A DNA stretch of 64,000 nt from Slackia sp. ZJ119 (GTDB lineage: Bacteria; Actinomycetota; Coriobacteriia; Coriobacteriales; Eggerthellaceae): NCBI RefSeq assembly GCF_011039175.1, contig NZ_JAAKEN010000002.1, forward strand, positions 124,001 to 188,000. The letters are read 5' to 3'. Below are positions 1 to 9,053 of the stretch, piece by piece (position 1 is the stretch's first letter; each line of letters opens with the position of its first letter). The notes below the pieces were generated by a model, which worked only from the letters and a program-made list of their open reading frames with translations, was not told the DNA's origin and searched no databases. Made by a program: the position numbers and the translations under genes.

Positions 1-1
1 C

Positions 2-2275
2 GACATCGCGCAGCGCCGCAAACATCTCCTGCGCGACCTGCGCTGTCTTGGAATCGAATCGATCCCTGCCTCCCAGGCGCAATTCACAGACCTGCAACGT
101 CGGTTGGAGAGAGAGTCCCTCGAAACCGAAAAGGCAAGCGAAACCGCCTCGCTCGAAAACATGCACATCGCCGCCCGCATCGAAGAGTGCAAAGCCCGAG
201 CGAAGGCCACCGAAGAGGAATTGCGCCATCTCAGGGAAAATCCGACGAACATTCCCGAAAAGCTGCATCGCATCCGCCATCAGCTTGCCGGTGAGTTGGG
301 TCTTTCCGATCATGACGTGCCTTTCTTCGGCGAACTCGTTTCTGTGCGGCCGCAAGACAAAGCCTGGCAAGGAGCGCTCGAACGGCTGATCGGGCGCCAA
401 GCGCTGGTGCTGCTCGCGCCAAAAAAGGCCGGCCCCAGCGTGTCTGCCTGGGTCAACGGGCACAATCTGGGCACGCGCTTCGAATACGAGCTTGTTCCCG
501 AAGCCATCGAGGTTCCCAACGTCAAGCTGTCCGAGCATTCGAGCGTCCGAAAACTCGTCGTAAACGACGCGCCGGCGCATCCCGAATTCTCCTTATGGGC
601 CAATCGCGAAATCCGCCGTCGCTTCAACTACGAATGCGTTCTTTGCGTCGAAGACCTGGCAAAGCATCAATACGCCCTCACCCAGGAAGGTTTGATCAAG
701 CGCGCAGAACGTCACGTGAAAGACGACCGCTATCGCATAAACGATCGAACGCGATGGCTTCTCGGCACGTCGAACGCGCAAAAGATCGACGTGCTTGTCG
801 GCAACTTGCAAACATGCCGCGAAGAGCTTGAGCAGGCGCAGACGTCATACCACCAGGCACAGAAGCAACTCCGAACGTCTTTCGACCTTCAGCGAACCTG
901 CGAAGTCTTGCGAGAGGCCGCATGGGAAAACTACGACCTAAGCGCTGCAACCGAAGAACTTGAAGCCGCCAACCGCTTCCTGGAAACGCTGAAGAAGGGC
1001 AATGCGAAACTGGCCGAGGCGGCCCGCTTGCGCGACGCTGCCATAGAGCGAGAGCGGACCGCTCGAAAAGCCTATGCCGACGCCCAAAGCGCACTGAGTG
1101 ACATCGCGGCGAAAACGAGCAAACTGGAAGACACCCTCGCCTCCATTGCCGAGAAGATGCCTTCTGACTGGCACATAAGCGACACCGATCGCATAGAGCT
1201 CACGAACCTTATGAATAAGGCCAACAGCGCATACCTTGCCGATTCAGCAGCCCTTTGGCAGGCTTCATCAGACGTTCATGGCGTCATCATCAGGCGCAAG
1301 GACGACGAAACGACTGCAATTCAACGAGCAGTGCGCGCCATCGAAGCCATCCTCGTGTCGTTCAAGCGTGATTGGCCTGCCCAAGCCGCCCATTTCGACG
1401 CCAGCATCAAAGACCTCGACGGATACGTCGCCATCCTGCGGCGCATACGCGCCGTCGGGCTGCCCGATTACGAAAACCGCTTCCTGCAGATCCTTTCGGA
1501 ATTCAGCCGCGACCGCATAACGGCGCTCAACACCGCCATCCGCGGCGCCTTCGCAGAGATTCGCGAGAAGCTCGAACCCGTCAACCGCTCTCTCGCGCTG
1601 TCGGATTACGCACCCAGCATTCACCTGCATATCGAGCTGCAGAAAAACCTTCCCGTTGAAGCACGAGACTTTCTTTCCAGTCTGCGCACCATCGTCGAAG
1701 GCAGCTGGAACATCGACGATATCGACGAGGCAGAACAGCGATTCCTTGCATTGTCGCAGATCATCAATCGGTTAGGGTCGGAAGAGCCTGCCGACAAGCG
1801 ATGGAAGGACCGTTGTCTTGACACGCGCCTGCATGTGGCGTTCGTCGCAAAAGAGCTTGACGCGACAGGAAGCGTTTGCAACGTCCACGCAAGCGATGCA
1901 GGCCTCTCGGGCGGCGAGAAGCAAAAGCTCGTCATCTTTTGCCTGGCAGCAGCACTTCGCTATCAGCTGTCCGACGAGTCGGAAGAAGAGCCCTCCTACG
2001 GCACCGTCGTGCTCGACGAAGCCTTCGACAAGGCAGACTATCGTTTCGCAAAGATGGCCATGAGCATCTTTGAGACGTTCGGCTTTCACATGGTTCTCGC
2101 AACGCCCGATAAATTGCTCAAAACGCTTGAAAGTTACGTAGGCGCCTTCGCCCTTGTCCGCAAAGACGACGGAAGGCGATCGAACGTCGACTATCTGGAA
2201 TTCAAAGACGCTCCCAAGCCGCCCTCGAAATCAGAGCAGAGCGCGACAACGCACGCCGGCGAGAGCAGACAATAG
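2..2275 (+). CDS. jetC: JetC, Wadjet SMC-like ATPase (3' part, truncated by window edge)
   Basis: This is the C-terminal part of a MukB/SbcC-like SMC ATPase, the motor of the Wadjet (JetABCD) anti-plasmid defence complex. The frame is open from base 2, so the start lies outside the window; the TTG at 104 is internal. The visible 750-odd residues contain long charged coiled-coil segments flanking a hinge-like region, then the ABC signature LSGGEKQKL (about nt 1906-1932) and a Walker B strand TVVLDEAFDKAD (about nt 2005-2043), typical of the SbcC/MukB Walker B domain family. It ends 14 bp before jetD, which supports the assignment. JetA and JetB should lie just upstream of the window. Family knowledge: the complex senses and cleaves small circular DNA by loop extrusion. 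Confidence 0.88.
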   Translation, partial: DIAQRRKHLLRDLRCLGIESIPASQAQFTDLQRRLERESLETEKASETASLENMHIAARIEECKARAKATEEELRHLRENPTNIPEKLHRIRHQLAGELGLSDHDVPFFGELVSVRPQDKAWQGALERLIGRQALVLLAPKKAGPSVSAWVNGHNLGTRFEYELVPEAIEVPNVKLSEHSSVRKLVVNDAPAHPEFSLWANREIRRRFNYECVLCVEDLAKHQYALTQEGLIKRAERHVKDDRYRINDRTRWLLGTSNAQKIDVLVGNLQTCREELEQAQTSYHQAQKQLRTSFDLQRTCEVLREAAWENYDLSAATEELEAANRFLETLKKGNAKLAEAARLRDAAIERERTARKAYADAQSALSDIAAKTSKLEDTLASIAEKMPSDWHISDTDRIELTNLMNKANSAYLADSAALWQASSDVHGVIIRRKDDETTAIQRAVRAIEAILVSFKRDWPAQAAHFDASIKDLDGYVAILRRIRAVGLPDYENRFLQILSEFSRDRITALNTAIRGAFAEIREKLEPVNRSLALSDYAPSIHLHIELQKNLPVEARDFLSSLRTIVEGSWNIDDIDEAEQRFLALSQIINRLGSEEPADKRWKDRCLDTRLHVAFVAKELDATGSVCNVHASDAGLSGGEKQKLVIFCLAAALRYQLSDESEEEPSYGTVVLDEAFDKADYRFAKMAMSIFETFGFHMVLATPDKLLKTLESYVGAFALVRKDDGRRSNVDYLEFKDAPKPPSKSEQSATTHAGESRQ

Positions 2276-2289
2276 AAGAGGACCACGCG

Positions 2290-3492
2290 ATGCTCAGCGT
2301 TGAAGAAGCCCGCACCAAGGCGCGGCGATGTTACGAGAAACGGTATCCTGCCTGGGCGGTTCATACGATCGCCGAAGCCTTGCAGCAGGCCGGCGACGTC
2401 GCATGCGCTCCCGACCAGTGGAGCATCGGCCTGAAGCCGCCGACTGAAAAAGAGGTGCTGCAAGACCATCTGCAGGCCCATGCGTGGGCCGATTCGTGGC
2501 GCCGCACAGCCGAAGCGTTTTCGGTCGACTTCGCAGAGCGGTCATGGCCAAGCGTGGGCACGCAGCACGTCCCGCTCAAGCTGACGCTGGCAAACGCTGG
2601 CGAGATCGCCGCCTTTGCCGATTGCTCCCGGCACTGGGAAACGTGCTTGCAACGCACAAAAGCATTCGCCACGAAGCTCGTCGCACCCCGCGATCACGCA
2701 GCCCGCACGCTTTCGCCCGCCGATCTCGCCCGTTTCGAGCGACACGTTTCCTCGCTCGTCTCGCTGCCTGAAGACGACTGGCAGCGCCTATGCGACGTTC
2801 TGCGATGGCTGCAGGAGCACCCCTCCGCCGCGCTTTTCGCACGCGAACTGCCTGTGCGGGGCGTCGACAGCAAGTGGGTCGAACGGCACAACCGCCTCGT
2901 CTGGGACCTTGGAGAAGCCCTCACGAGCCAGCCGGTGCGCATCCGCCTGAAAGCTCCGACGCAGTTCCGCGTTCGGCTTCTCGACGAGCACCGCAGCGTG
3001 TGCGGCCTGCGAGACTTTGCAGCGTCGGCCGACGAGCTGGCCCACCTCCACGACCCGCCACGCACCGTCGTCATCTGCGAAAACCTCGTAAGCCTTCTCA
3101 CGCTGCCGCCTTTCAGCGAAGTGCTCGGCATGCACGGGGCCGGCTACGCCGTGGGAGACTTAGCCTCGATCCCCTGGCTTCGCCAGGCGCGCGTTTTGTA
3201 TTGGGGCGATCTTGACTCGCACGGATTCGCCATCCTCAATCGCCTGCGCAGTCACCTGCCTCACGCAGAATCGGTGCTGATGGACCCCGCGACGCTGTGC
3301 GCGCACCTCGATCTGTGCGTGCCCGACTCCACGCCGACGACAGCCGAACTCGATCACCTGACCGCTTTGGAACGCGAAGCCCTCTGTACGCTGCTGTCCC
3401 ACGACCCGGCCTTGCGACTTGAACAAGAGCGGATTCCGTACGTATTCTGCTGCAAGACGCTCGAAAAGGCGGTGAACGTTGGCGGAACATGA
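2290..3492 (+). CDS. jetD: JetD, Wadjet Toprim nuclease subunit
   Basis: 400 aa. It matches the Wadjet JetD layout: an N-terminal DUF3322-like region followed by a C-terminal DUF2220 Toprim fold. The Toprim signatures are visible as VVICENL (about residues 258-264, acidic Glu) and YWGDLDSHGF (about residues 303-312, the DxD plus His). In characterised Wadjet, JetD is the topoisomerase-VI-like nuclease that cuts the plasmid extruded by JetABC. The ATG at 2290 has an AGAAGAGG ribosome-binding site. It sits 14 bp after jetC, so the two are probably co-transcribed. No inactivating change is seen in the motifs. Confidence 0.9.
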   Translation: MLSVEEARTKARRCYEKRYPAWAVHTIAEALQQAGDVACAPDQWSIGLKPPTEKEVLQDHLQAHAWADSWRRTAEAFSVDFAERSWPSVGTQHVPLKLTLANAGEIAAFADCSRHWETCLQRTKAFATKLVAPRDHAARTLSPADLARFERHVSSLVSLPEDDWQRLCDVLRWLQEHPSAALFARELPVRGVDSKWVERHNRLVWDLGEALTSQPVRIRLKAPTQFRVRLLDEHRSVCGLRDFAASADELAHLHDPPRTVVICENLVSLLTLPPFSEVLGMHGAGYAVGDLASIPWLRQARVLYWGDLDSHGFAILNRLRSHLPHAESVLMDPATLCAHLDLCVPDSTPTTAELDHLTALEREALCTLLSHDPALRLEQERIPYVFCCKTLEKAVNVGGT

Positions 3493-3596
3493 GTCGGACG
3501 CCGCAAAGAAAACCGCAAGCCATAATGACTCCTTAATCTCTGCCGGCCTACCATGCGGGCGTGCAACCGATTTCCGCCCCACGCAAAGGAGTTTTC

Positions 3597-4379
3597 ATGC
3601 CCACACCGCTTTTGTCCGTCCGCCACCTTGCGAAAAGCTACGCCGCCGACGGCGTGCAGACCCACGTGCTGGCCAACATCGACCTCGACCTGTTCGCCGG
3701 CGATTTCGTCGCCGTCATGGGACCGTCGGGCTCGGGCAAGTCCACGCTTTTGTACTGCATGTCCGGCATGGACGCGCCCACGTCCGGCGAGGTGCGCTTC
3801 CGCGACCGCGACCTGGCGAAACTTCCCGAACGCGACATCGCCGAGGTGAGAGCCCAGCACTTCGGCTTCGTGTTCCAGCAGGCCAACCTCGTGAGCAACC
3901 TCACGCTGTTCGAGAACATCGCCGTGCCCGGCTACCTGAAAAACGGGCGCTCGCCAGCGCAAACGCGAGAAGTCGCCCAAAGCCTCGTCGAACGCATGGG
4001 GCTTGCCGCCGACGCGCACCACCTGCCGTCCCAGGCTTCGGGCGGCCAGCAGCAGCGCTGCGCCGTGGCCCGCAGCGTCGTGAACGGGCCTGACATCCTG
4101 TTCGCCGACGAGCCCACCGGCGCCCTCAACCGGGCCAACACGCTGGAGGTGCTCGACCTTGTCGGCGGCTTCCACGCCAAGGGCCAGACGGTGTGCATGG
4201 TCACCCACGACGTGCGCTGCGCCGTGCGGGCCACCCGCGTGCTGTACCTGGAAGACGGCGCCATCAAAGGAGAGCTGACCCTGCCGCCGTGGTCCGAAGC
4301 CGTCAACGCGACCGGCAACGCGTCCCCCAAAGCGCGAGAAGCCCAGGTGAACGCCTGGCTCAGCTCGCTTGCGTGGTAG
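3597..4379 (+). CDS. ABC transporter ATP-binding protein (MacB/LolD type)
   Basis: 260 aa cytoplasmic ATPase. Walker A is GPSGSGKST (residues 42-50), the signature is ASGGQQQR, Walker B is DILFADEPTGAL, and the H-loop is MVTHD. The ATG at 3597 was chosen because AAAGGAG (3585-3591) lies 5 bp upstream; an earlier in-frame codon at 3561 has no such site. The FtsX-type permease follows after 9 bp, so the two form an exporter of the MacB/LolCDE class, which includes peptide, lipoprotein and antimicrobial exporters. The substrate cannot be told from sequence. No regulator or accessory membrane-fusion protein is adjacent. Confidence 0.9.
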   Translation: MPTPLLSVRHLAKSYAADGVQTHVLANIDLDLFAGDFVAVMGPSGSGKSTLLYCMSGMDAPTSGEVRFRDRDLAKLPERDIAEVRAQHFGFVFQQANLVSNLTLFENIAVPGYLKNGRSPAQTREVAQSLVERMGLAADAHHLPSQASGGQQQRCAVARSVVNGPDILFADEPTGALNRANTLEVLDLVGGFHAKGQTVCMVTHDVRCAVRATRVLYLEDGAIKGELTLPPWSEAVNATGNASPKAREAQVNAWLSSLAW

Positions 4380-4388
4380 GAGGCCGCC

Positions 4389-6827
4389 ATGGGAATCATC
4401 GCAACGCTCAGCCGAGCCAGCCTGAAATCGCGCAAGCGGGCCTTCGTCGGACTGGGCCTTTTGCTGGCCCTCGCCGCCTTCGTCATCGCCCTGTGCCTCA
4501 ACCTGTCGCTTGCCTTGGGCCAGCGCATCGACGACGCCGTAATCGATGCGCAAGCCGGCGACATATACGGCTACGATCTGCGCCAAAACCTCGATGACGA
4601 CACCATAGCCGCCATCGAGGCCCTCCCCGAAATCGCGGAGGCCCGCACAAACGACCTCGTTTCCATTCCGACCGATTTTCCCAGTTCGAACGAGGCAAAG
4701 AAAACGAGCCAAGTCCTGTACGGAGCGTGGGAGTCCGGCCTGCGCTACAATGTCGTCAGCGCCGACGGAACAACGTTCGACGCCGAATCAGCAGGACCGG
4801 CGGACAACGAGGCGTACGCCACGCTCGGAGCCCTCGTGCAGCCTGGAATACAGGTCGGCGACACGCTGAAGCTGCAAATCGGCGATAAAACGCGCACGCT
4901 CACGGTGGCCGGATTCGTGGAAGACCCCCAGATGGGAACCCCGTTCATGGACGTCGATCGTTATGTTGTCTCGAAAGACACGTTTGCGGAACTCGACGAG
5001 GCGATCGCTGAAGAGGCCGCCACGTCGGAGGGTTCCGCTGATGCGGCACAATCCGACAAAAGCGTCTTCGTGGAAAACTCCACCTATCTGGTCCGCGAAG
5101 TCCAAATCGTCGCCGCTGCCGATCTTGACGGCGCTCCCGTCTCCACCGCCCAAGCAACCGAGGCCATTGTCGATTCCGTGCCTTGGGGTTCGAAAGCGCC
5201 CGCCCTGTTTTCGGCCGACACGCTCAAAGGCTACGCCATGATGGTGACCGTCATCGGGTCGGCCGTGCTCGGAGCCTTCGCGTCCCTGCTGTACCTGATC
5301 GCGCTCGTCATCTGCGTGCACACCGTGTCCGCCATCATGCAGGAAGACTACCGCAACATGGGCATTCTGCGGGCGGTCGGCGTACGCGCCCGCACGTTTG
5401 CCGCCGCACTGCTCCTGCAATTCTGCGGCGTCAGCCTGATTGCGCTTCTCGTCGGCGCTGCGGCGGCCGTGCTCGCCTTGCCGCCTTTGCTGCCGCCGTT
5501 CGCCGCCATCACCGGCGTTTTGGCCCAGCCGACGTTCGACCCGCTCGTCTTCGTCGTGCTCATTGCGCTGCTTGCGGCCATTGCGGCCGTCGTGACGATC
5601 AAGGCGCGCAAAATCAGCTCGATCAGCGTGCTCGTCGCCCTGCGCTCCGGCTCGCCCGACGTCGCGTTCCGCAGCCGTGCCGTCCGTACCGTTTCTGGTA
5701 CAGCCCTCAATGCCAGCCTAACGCTGCGGGCCATCGCGTCGCAGCCGAAACGCTATCTCAGCCTGCTTGTCTGCTCGCTCGTCATCAGTGCGTTTCTGGT
5801 GATCACCGTCGGGCTGAGCATGGCCCTCACCAGCCCAAACGCCACCCGCGACGTTTTCGGCATCTGGACGAGCGACGTCTCGGCGCTCATTGTGGACGAC
5901 TCGCTGAGCGAAGAGGACCTGCGCGCCGTCATCGACGACGTCAGCCCCGTCGAAAGCAGCTGGCAAGAAACCTTCGTCACGATCAACGTCGACGGCGAAA
6001 GCAGAGCGTTCCTTGGCATGAGCGACTTCTCCTTCATCGAGACCCTGGTCGAAGGCACGGTCCCCCGCCATGACAACGAAATCGTCCTCGGCGAGCATCT
6101 TGCCCAGGCCGAAGGGCTTGCCATCGGCGATGAATTCGTCATCGAAGGCAAGGACGGCGAAAAGCGCACGTTCTTGGTCGTCGGCACCTTGTCGAGCATG
6201 TTCAACGCGGGCTTCGGGAATCTGCTGACTATGGACGCCGTCTACGACATCACGGGCACAGACCCGCAGAAGGCCTCGGAGGCCTGGCAGTTCGCTCTTG
6301 AAGACTCGTCTCTGGCCGACCAGGCGAAACGTGCGCTGAAAGACGAATTCGGCAGCAAGGTGGACACCGACCAGACTTATCTGTTCTCCGACACGGAAGG
6401 CGTCGTCGCGCTCATCGTGTCGCTGTTCGTGGGGATTGGCGCCATTATGAGCATCGTCGCGTTGAGCATCGCGTTTCTATCGGTGGCGCTCATGAGCACG
6501 CGCCTGTTCACGGCCGAGCGGCGCGACCTGGGCATTTATCGGGCGGTCGGATTCACGGCGCATCAGTTGCGCATCCAGTTCGGCTTGCGCTTCCTGTTCG
6601 TGTCGGCCGCAGGATGCGTGCTGGGGACCGCCCTGGCCATCGGGGCGGGGCCCGCGCTTGTCGGGGCGCTGTTCGGCATGTTCGGGCGATCAAGCATTGA
6701 CCTGGCCTTTAATCCCCTGGTCATCGGCACGTTGCTGGCAGGCTTGGCGCTCGTCTTCTTCGCATCGGCCTACGCCGCCTCGCGCGTCATCCGAACCATC
6801 GACGTCCGCGAGCTCGTGACGGAATAA
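4389..6827 (+). CDS. FtsX-like ABC transporter permease, two FtsX domains
   Basis: 812 aa membrane permease. An N-terminal membrane segment (about residues 20-45) precedes a large extracytoplasmic MacB-type domain. A first three-helix FtsX block lies at about residues 285-405, a further helix at about 460-485, a second extracytoplasmic domain follows, and a final FtsX block lies at about 680-800. This duplicated arrangement is typical of single-chain MacB/YknZ-like exporters in Gram-positives. The ATG at 4389 follows TAGGAGG. It is translated directly after its ATPase. Both extracytoplasmic domains are rich in Asp/Glu. The substrate is unknown. Confidence 0.9.
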   Translation: MGIIATLSRASLKSRKRAFVGLGLLLALAAFVIALCLNLSLALGQRIDDAVIDAQAGDIYGYDLRQNLDDDTIAAIEALPEIAEARTNDLVSIPTDFPSSNEAKKTSQVLYGAWESGLRYNVVSADGTTFDAESAGPADNEAYATLGALVQPGIQVGDTLKLQIGDKTRTLTVAGFVEDPQMGTPFMDVDRYVVSKDTFAELDEAIAEEAATSEGSADAAQSDKSVFVENSTYLVREVQIVAAADLDGAPVSTAQATEAIVDSVPWGSKAPALFSADTLKGYAMMVTVIGSAVLGAFASLLYLIALVICVHTVSAIMQEDYRNMGILRAVGVRARTFAAALLLQFCGVSLIALLVGAAAAVLALPPLLPPFAAITGVLAQPTFDPLVFVVLIALLAAIAAVVTIKARKISSISVLVALRSGSPDVAFRSRAVRTVSGTALNASLTLRAIASQPKRYLSLLVCSLVISAFLVITVGLSMALTSPNATRDVFGIWTSDVSALIVDDSLSEEDLRAVIDDVSPVESSWQETFVTINVDGESRAFLGMSDFSFIETLVEGTVPRHDNEIVLGEHLAQAEGLAIGDEFVIEGKDGEKRTFLVVGTLSSMFNAGFGNLLTMDAVYDITGTDPQKASEAWQFALEDSSLADQAKRALKDEFGSKVDTDQTYLFSDTEGVVALIVSLFVGIGAIMSIVALSIAFLSVALMSTRLFTAERRDLGIYRAVGFTAHQLRIQFGLRFLFVSAAGCVLGTALAIGAGPALVGALFGMFGRSSIDLAFNPLVIGTLLAGLALVFFASAYAASRVIRTIDVRELVTE

Positions 6828-6837
6828 GGCGGCCATG

Positions 6838-6896
6838 TTCGACCGGGCCGGGCCGGACGGGACGACCGCGCACCCCCGCCCCGCCCGGCCGAACAA
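6838..6896 (+). terminator. GC-rich hairpin after the FtsX exporter
   Basis: Inverted repeat with arms around GGCCGGGC and GCCCGGCC plus outer GTTCG/CGAAC pairing. It lies 10 bp after the permease stop and before the tRNA promoter. There is no strong T-tract, so terminator function is tentative. Confidence 0.4.
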
Positions 6897-6924
6897 ACCC
6901 GTAAAAATTTTCACAAGTAAGGGG

Positions 6925-6953
6925 TTGACGCACCACCAGTTTTCCGGCATACT
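6925..6953 (+). promoter_or_regulatory. Sigma70-type promoter of tRNA-Arg
   Basis: TTGACG (6925-6930) and CATACT (6948-6953) are separated by 17 bp, ending 20 bp before the tRNA. The surroundings are locally AT-rich in an otherwise GC-rich region. Confidence 0.6.
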
Positions 6954-6973
6954 ATTCTTCGCTGCTTGAACGT

Positions 6974-7050
6974 GCGCCATTACCTCAGCTGGATAGAGGG
7001 ACTGACTACGAATCAGTACGTCGGGGGTTCGAATCCCTCATGGCGCACCA
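6974..7050 (+). tRNA. tRNA-Arg (anticodon ACG)
   Basis: 77 nt cloverleaf read by eye. The acceptor stem is GCGCCAT/ATGGCGC with discriminator A and an encoded CCA. The D-stem is CCTC/GAGG. The anticodon stem is ACTGA/TCAGT with loop CTACGAA (anticodon ACG, expected to be deaminated to ICG). The T-arm is GGGGG-TTCGAAT-CCCTC. Confidence 0.97.
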
Positions 7051-7140
7051 TTTGAGTACACAACGGGCCGGAAGGTCCGTTTTTGTTTGTAAACCCGTTC
7101 GGTCTCAAAGGCCGCCATGAGGGACGAGAACCCGCGAGGG

Positions 7141-7162
7141 GAATTTCGCGAAGGCGAAATTC
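7141..7162 (+). other. Perfect short inverted repeat upstream of dtd
   Basis: GAATTTCGC (7141-7149) and GCGAAATTC (7154-7162) with loop GAAG form a 9-bp stem between tRNA-Arg and dtd. It may be a transcript-processing or attenuation hairpin. There is no T-tract, so its role is unclear. Confidence 0.4.
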
Positions 7163-7189
7163 GGGCAGAGAGGCCGAGGAGGAGCTCGC

Positions 7190-7636
7190 ATGCGTGCAGT
7201 CGTTCAACGCGTCACAAAAGCCCAGGTAGACATCGCGGGAGAAACCGTCGGCTCCATCGGGCGCGGGCTGTTGATCCTGCTTGGCGTCGGCCACGAGGAC
7301 ACCGAAGCCCAAGCCGACAAGCTGTGGGGCAAAATCTCGCGCCTGCGCATCTTCGAAGACGCCGACGGGAAGACGAACCTGTCGCTTGCCGACGTGCAGG
7401 GCGAAGTGCTGGTCGTGTCGCAGTTCACCCTGTTCGCGAACTGCAAGAAAGGCAACCGCCCCTCGTTTACGGAAGCCGGAGCCCCCGACAAGGCGAACCA
7501 GCTGTATGAATACTTCGTTGACCTGGCCCGACGCGATGCGCCGCACGTCGACACCGGTCGTTTTGCCGCCTCTATGGACGTGAGCCTGTCAAACGACGGC
7601 CCCTTCACCATCGTGCTGGACACCGACACGCTGTAA
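7190..7636 (+). CDS. dtd: D-aminoacyl-tRNA deacylase
   Basis: 148 aa, the full length for the DTD family. It hydrolyses D-aminoacyl-tRNA (and mischarged Gly-tRNA-Ala) in the cytoplasm. The catalytic-pocket motif SQFTL is at residues 77-81, and the Gly-cisPro cross-subunit motif NDGPFT is at about residues 135-140. The ATG at 7190 is preceded by GAGGAGGAG. It lies 139 bp after tRNA-Arg and may share its transcript. Confidence 0.96.
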   Translation: MRAVVQRVTKAQVDIAGETVGSIGRGLLILLGVGHEDTEAQADKLWGKISRLRIFEDADGKTNLSLADVQGEVLVVSQFTLFANCKKGNRPSFTEAGAPDKANQLYEYFVDLARRDAPHVDTGRFAASMDVSLSNDGPFTIVLDTDTL

Positions 7637-7750
7637 AGCGCCGCACCGCGTCTACAAGGCAGATCCCTTTTCGAGCGTCGGCTTTTGCTCGTCCGCCGCG
7701 AGGCAGTTTCCGGATTGCCGTGCTTGCGAGGCTTGCAAAGGCTCTACATT

Positions 7751-8004
7751 TGTGGAAATATTGTGTGTTGGAGACTAGACAGCCCATTTTCGAAGGCTTT
7801 TGCATCATTCTCGCTTCTAGCCTCAAGCGAGAATAAACATTTTTCTGCATTTATACCGTACTTTTCTGTCTGAAGAACGCCCAAAACCGCTTTTTTGCCC
7901 GCTCTTCCGCCCTTTTGCACCAAAATTCACCCGCAAAACCGGCAAAATGATGCGCAGGACGTCATAATCCTTCCCAATAATCTCCAACACACAAATTCTT
8001 CACA
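7751..8004. repeat. AT-rich ~254-bp element with terminal inverted repeats (copy A)
   Basis: The ends are inverted copies of each other. The left end, 7751-7778, carries TTGTGTGTTGGAGA; the right end, 7979-8004, read on the minus strand carries TGTGAAGAATTTGTGTGT then TGGAGA. The interior is far more AT-rich than its flanks and has no convincing gene. A second island with the same terminal motif and nearly the same length lies at 21540-21792. It is probably a MITE-like element or a family of structured intergenic elements. Confidence 0.6.
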
Positions 8005-8084
8005 TTTAGAAGCGTAAAAACGGCACCACAGACAATCAAAAAGGGTTCCATCCCCTCAAAAAGCGCCGCCGGAAGGGCGGAAGA

Positions 8085-8190
8085 CGCCGCATGGCCGCCG
8101 CGATGCCCCACGGCCGCACGGTCGCCGCGAAGTTCCACGGCCGCACGGCCGCCGCGGCGCCCCACGGCCAGACGCCGGCCGCCGCGTCTC
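8085..8190. repeat. GC-rich degenerate tandem repeat
   Basis: Imperfect reiterations of CCACGGCCGCACGG and CGCCGCG directly after the end of the minus-strand transporter ATPase gene. It resembles several other gene-end GC-rich repeats in the window. No coding potential is evident. Confidence 0.6.
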
Positions 8191-8197
8191 CCCGCCT

Positions 8198-8995
8198 CTA
8201 CCCTAAAAGCGCAATCACCTGCTTTTTGAGGGCCAGCGCCTCGCTGCTCAGCACGAAATCGGCGCGGTCGCTGCGCGGACACGCCACCTCGACCTCGCCC
8301 ACGATGGTGCTCGGCCGCGCGGCGCCCGGCGTCTGGCTCCCCAGCACCAAAACCCTGTCGGCCATTGCAACGGCCTCGTCGACGTCGTGCGTGACCAGCA
8401 TGGCCGACAAATCAAGCTCCGTCAGCATCGCCAAAAACCACGCTTGCAGGTCTTTGCGCGTCAAGGCGTCCAAGGCGCTGAACGGCTCGTCGAGCAGCAC
8501 CACGTTGTTGTCCATGAGATACGTCCGCAACAGCGCCGCCCGCTGTCGCATGCCGCCCGAAAGCTGCGACGGGTACAGCCCCTCAGTCCCCTCCAGCCCG
8601 AACGTCGCAAAAGACGCCCGAGCCGTCGCGAACGCCTGCTTGCGAGGCACTTTCGCAATGAGCAGCGGCATCGCGACGTTCTCGAGAATCGTGTGCTGCG
8701 GGAGAAGCAAGTCCTTTTGCAGCATGTAACTTACTTCCCCCGCACGGCCGGTTACGTCTCGCCCGTCCAGCAAGATCGAGCCGCCATCGGGGACCGTCAG
8801 GCCCGCAACGGCGTGGAACAGCGTCGTCTTTCCCGACCCTGAACGGCCCACCAGACACACCAGCTCGCCCGCATTGACGGAAAACGACACGTCCCGGCAA
8901 ACAGCCTCTTCGCCCCACGACAGCTCAAGGCGCGAAACCCGCAAACGAACCTGCGAGGCTTGATCCCCATTCTTGTGCGTATGCGATTCCGTCAT
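8198..8995 (-). CDS. Thiamine-precursor ABC transporter, ATP-binding protein (ThiZ-like)
   Basis: 265 aa. Walker A is GRSGSGKTT (residues 50-58), the signature is LSGGMRQRAALLR, Walker B is NVVLLDEPFSALD, and the H-loop is LVTHDVDEA. It belongs to the nitrate/taurine/HMP-type ATPase family. The ATG at 8995 has GGAGG 8 bp upstream; a TTG at 9010 is less likely. It is the last gene of a TPP-riboswitch operon (thiamine-binding protein, permease, solute-binding protein, ATPase), so it most likely powers uptake of a thiamine pyrimidine precursor. Confidence 0.88.
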   Translation of the reverse strand: MTESHTHKNGDQASQVRLRVSRLELSWGEEAVCRDVSFSVNAGELVCLVGRSGSGKTTLFHAVAGLTVPDGGSILLDGRDVTGRAGEVSYMLQKDLLLPQHTILENVAMPLLIAKVPRKQAFATARASFATFGLEGTEGLYPSQLSGGMRQRAALLRTYLMDNNVVLLDEPFSALDALTRKDLQAWFLAMLTELDLSAMLVTHDVDEAVAMADRVLVLGSQTPGAARPSTIVGEVEVACPRSDRADFVLSSEALALKKQVIALLG

Positions 8996-9053
8996 GCGAA
9001 AACCCTCCAACCTGGCCGCCCGAACGCCGCTGCCCGCAGCGTCCTTCCGCCTT

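Noticed and set aside
6828-6900. A second tRNA or attachment-site repeat next to tRNA-Arg.
   Set aside because: No duplicated tRNA 3' end and no integrase gene were found nearby, so an integration site is not supported.
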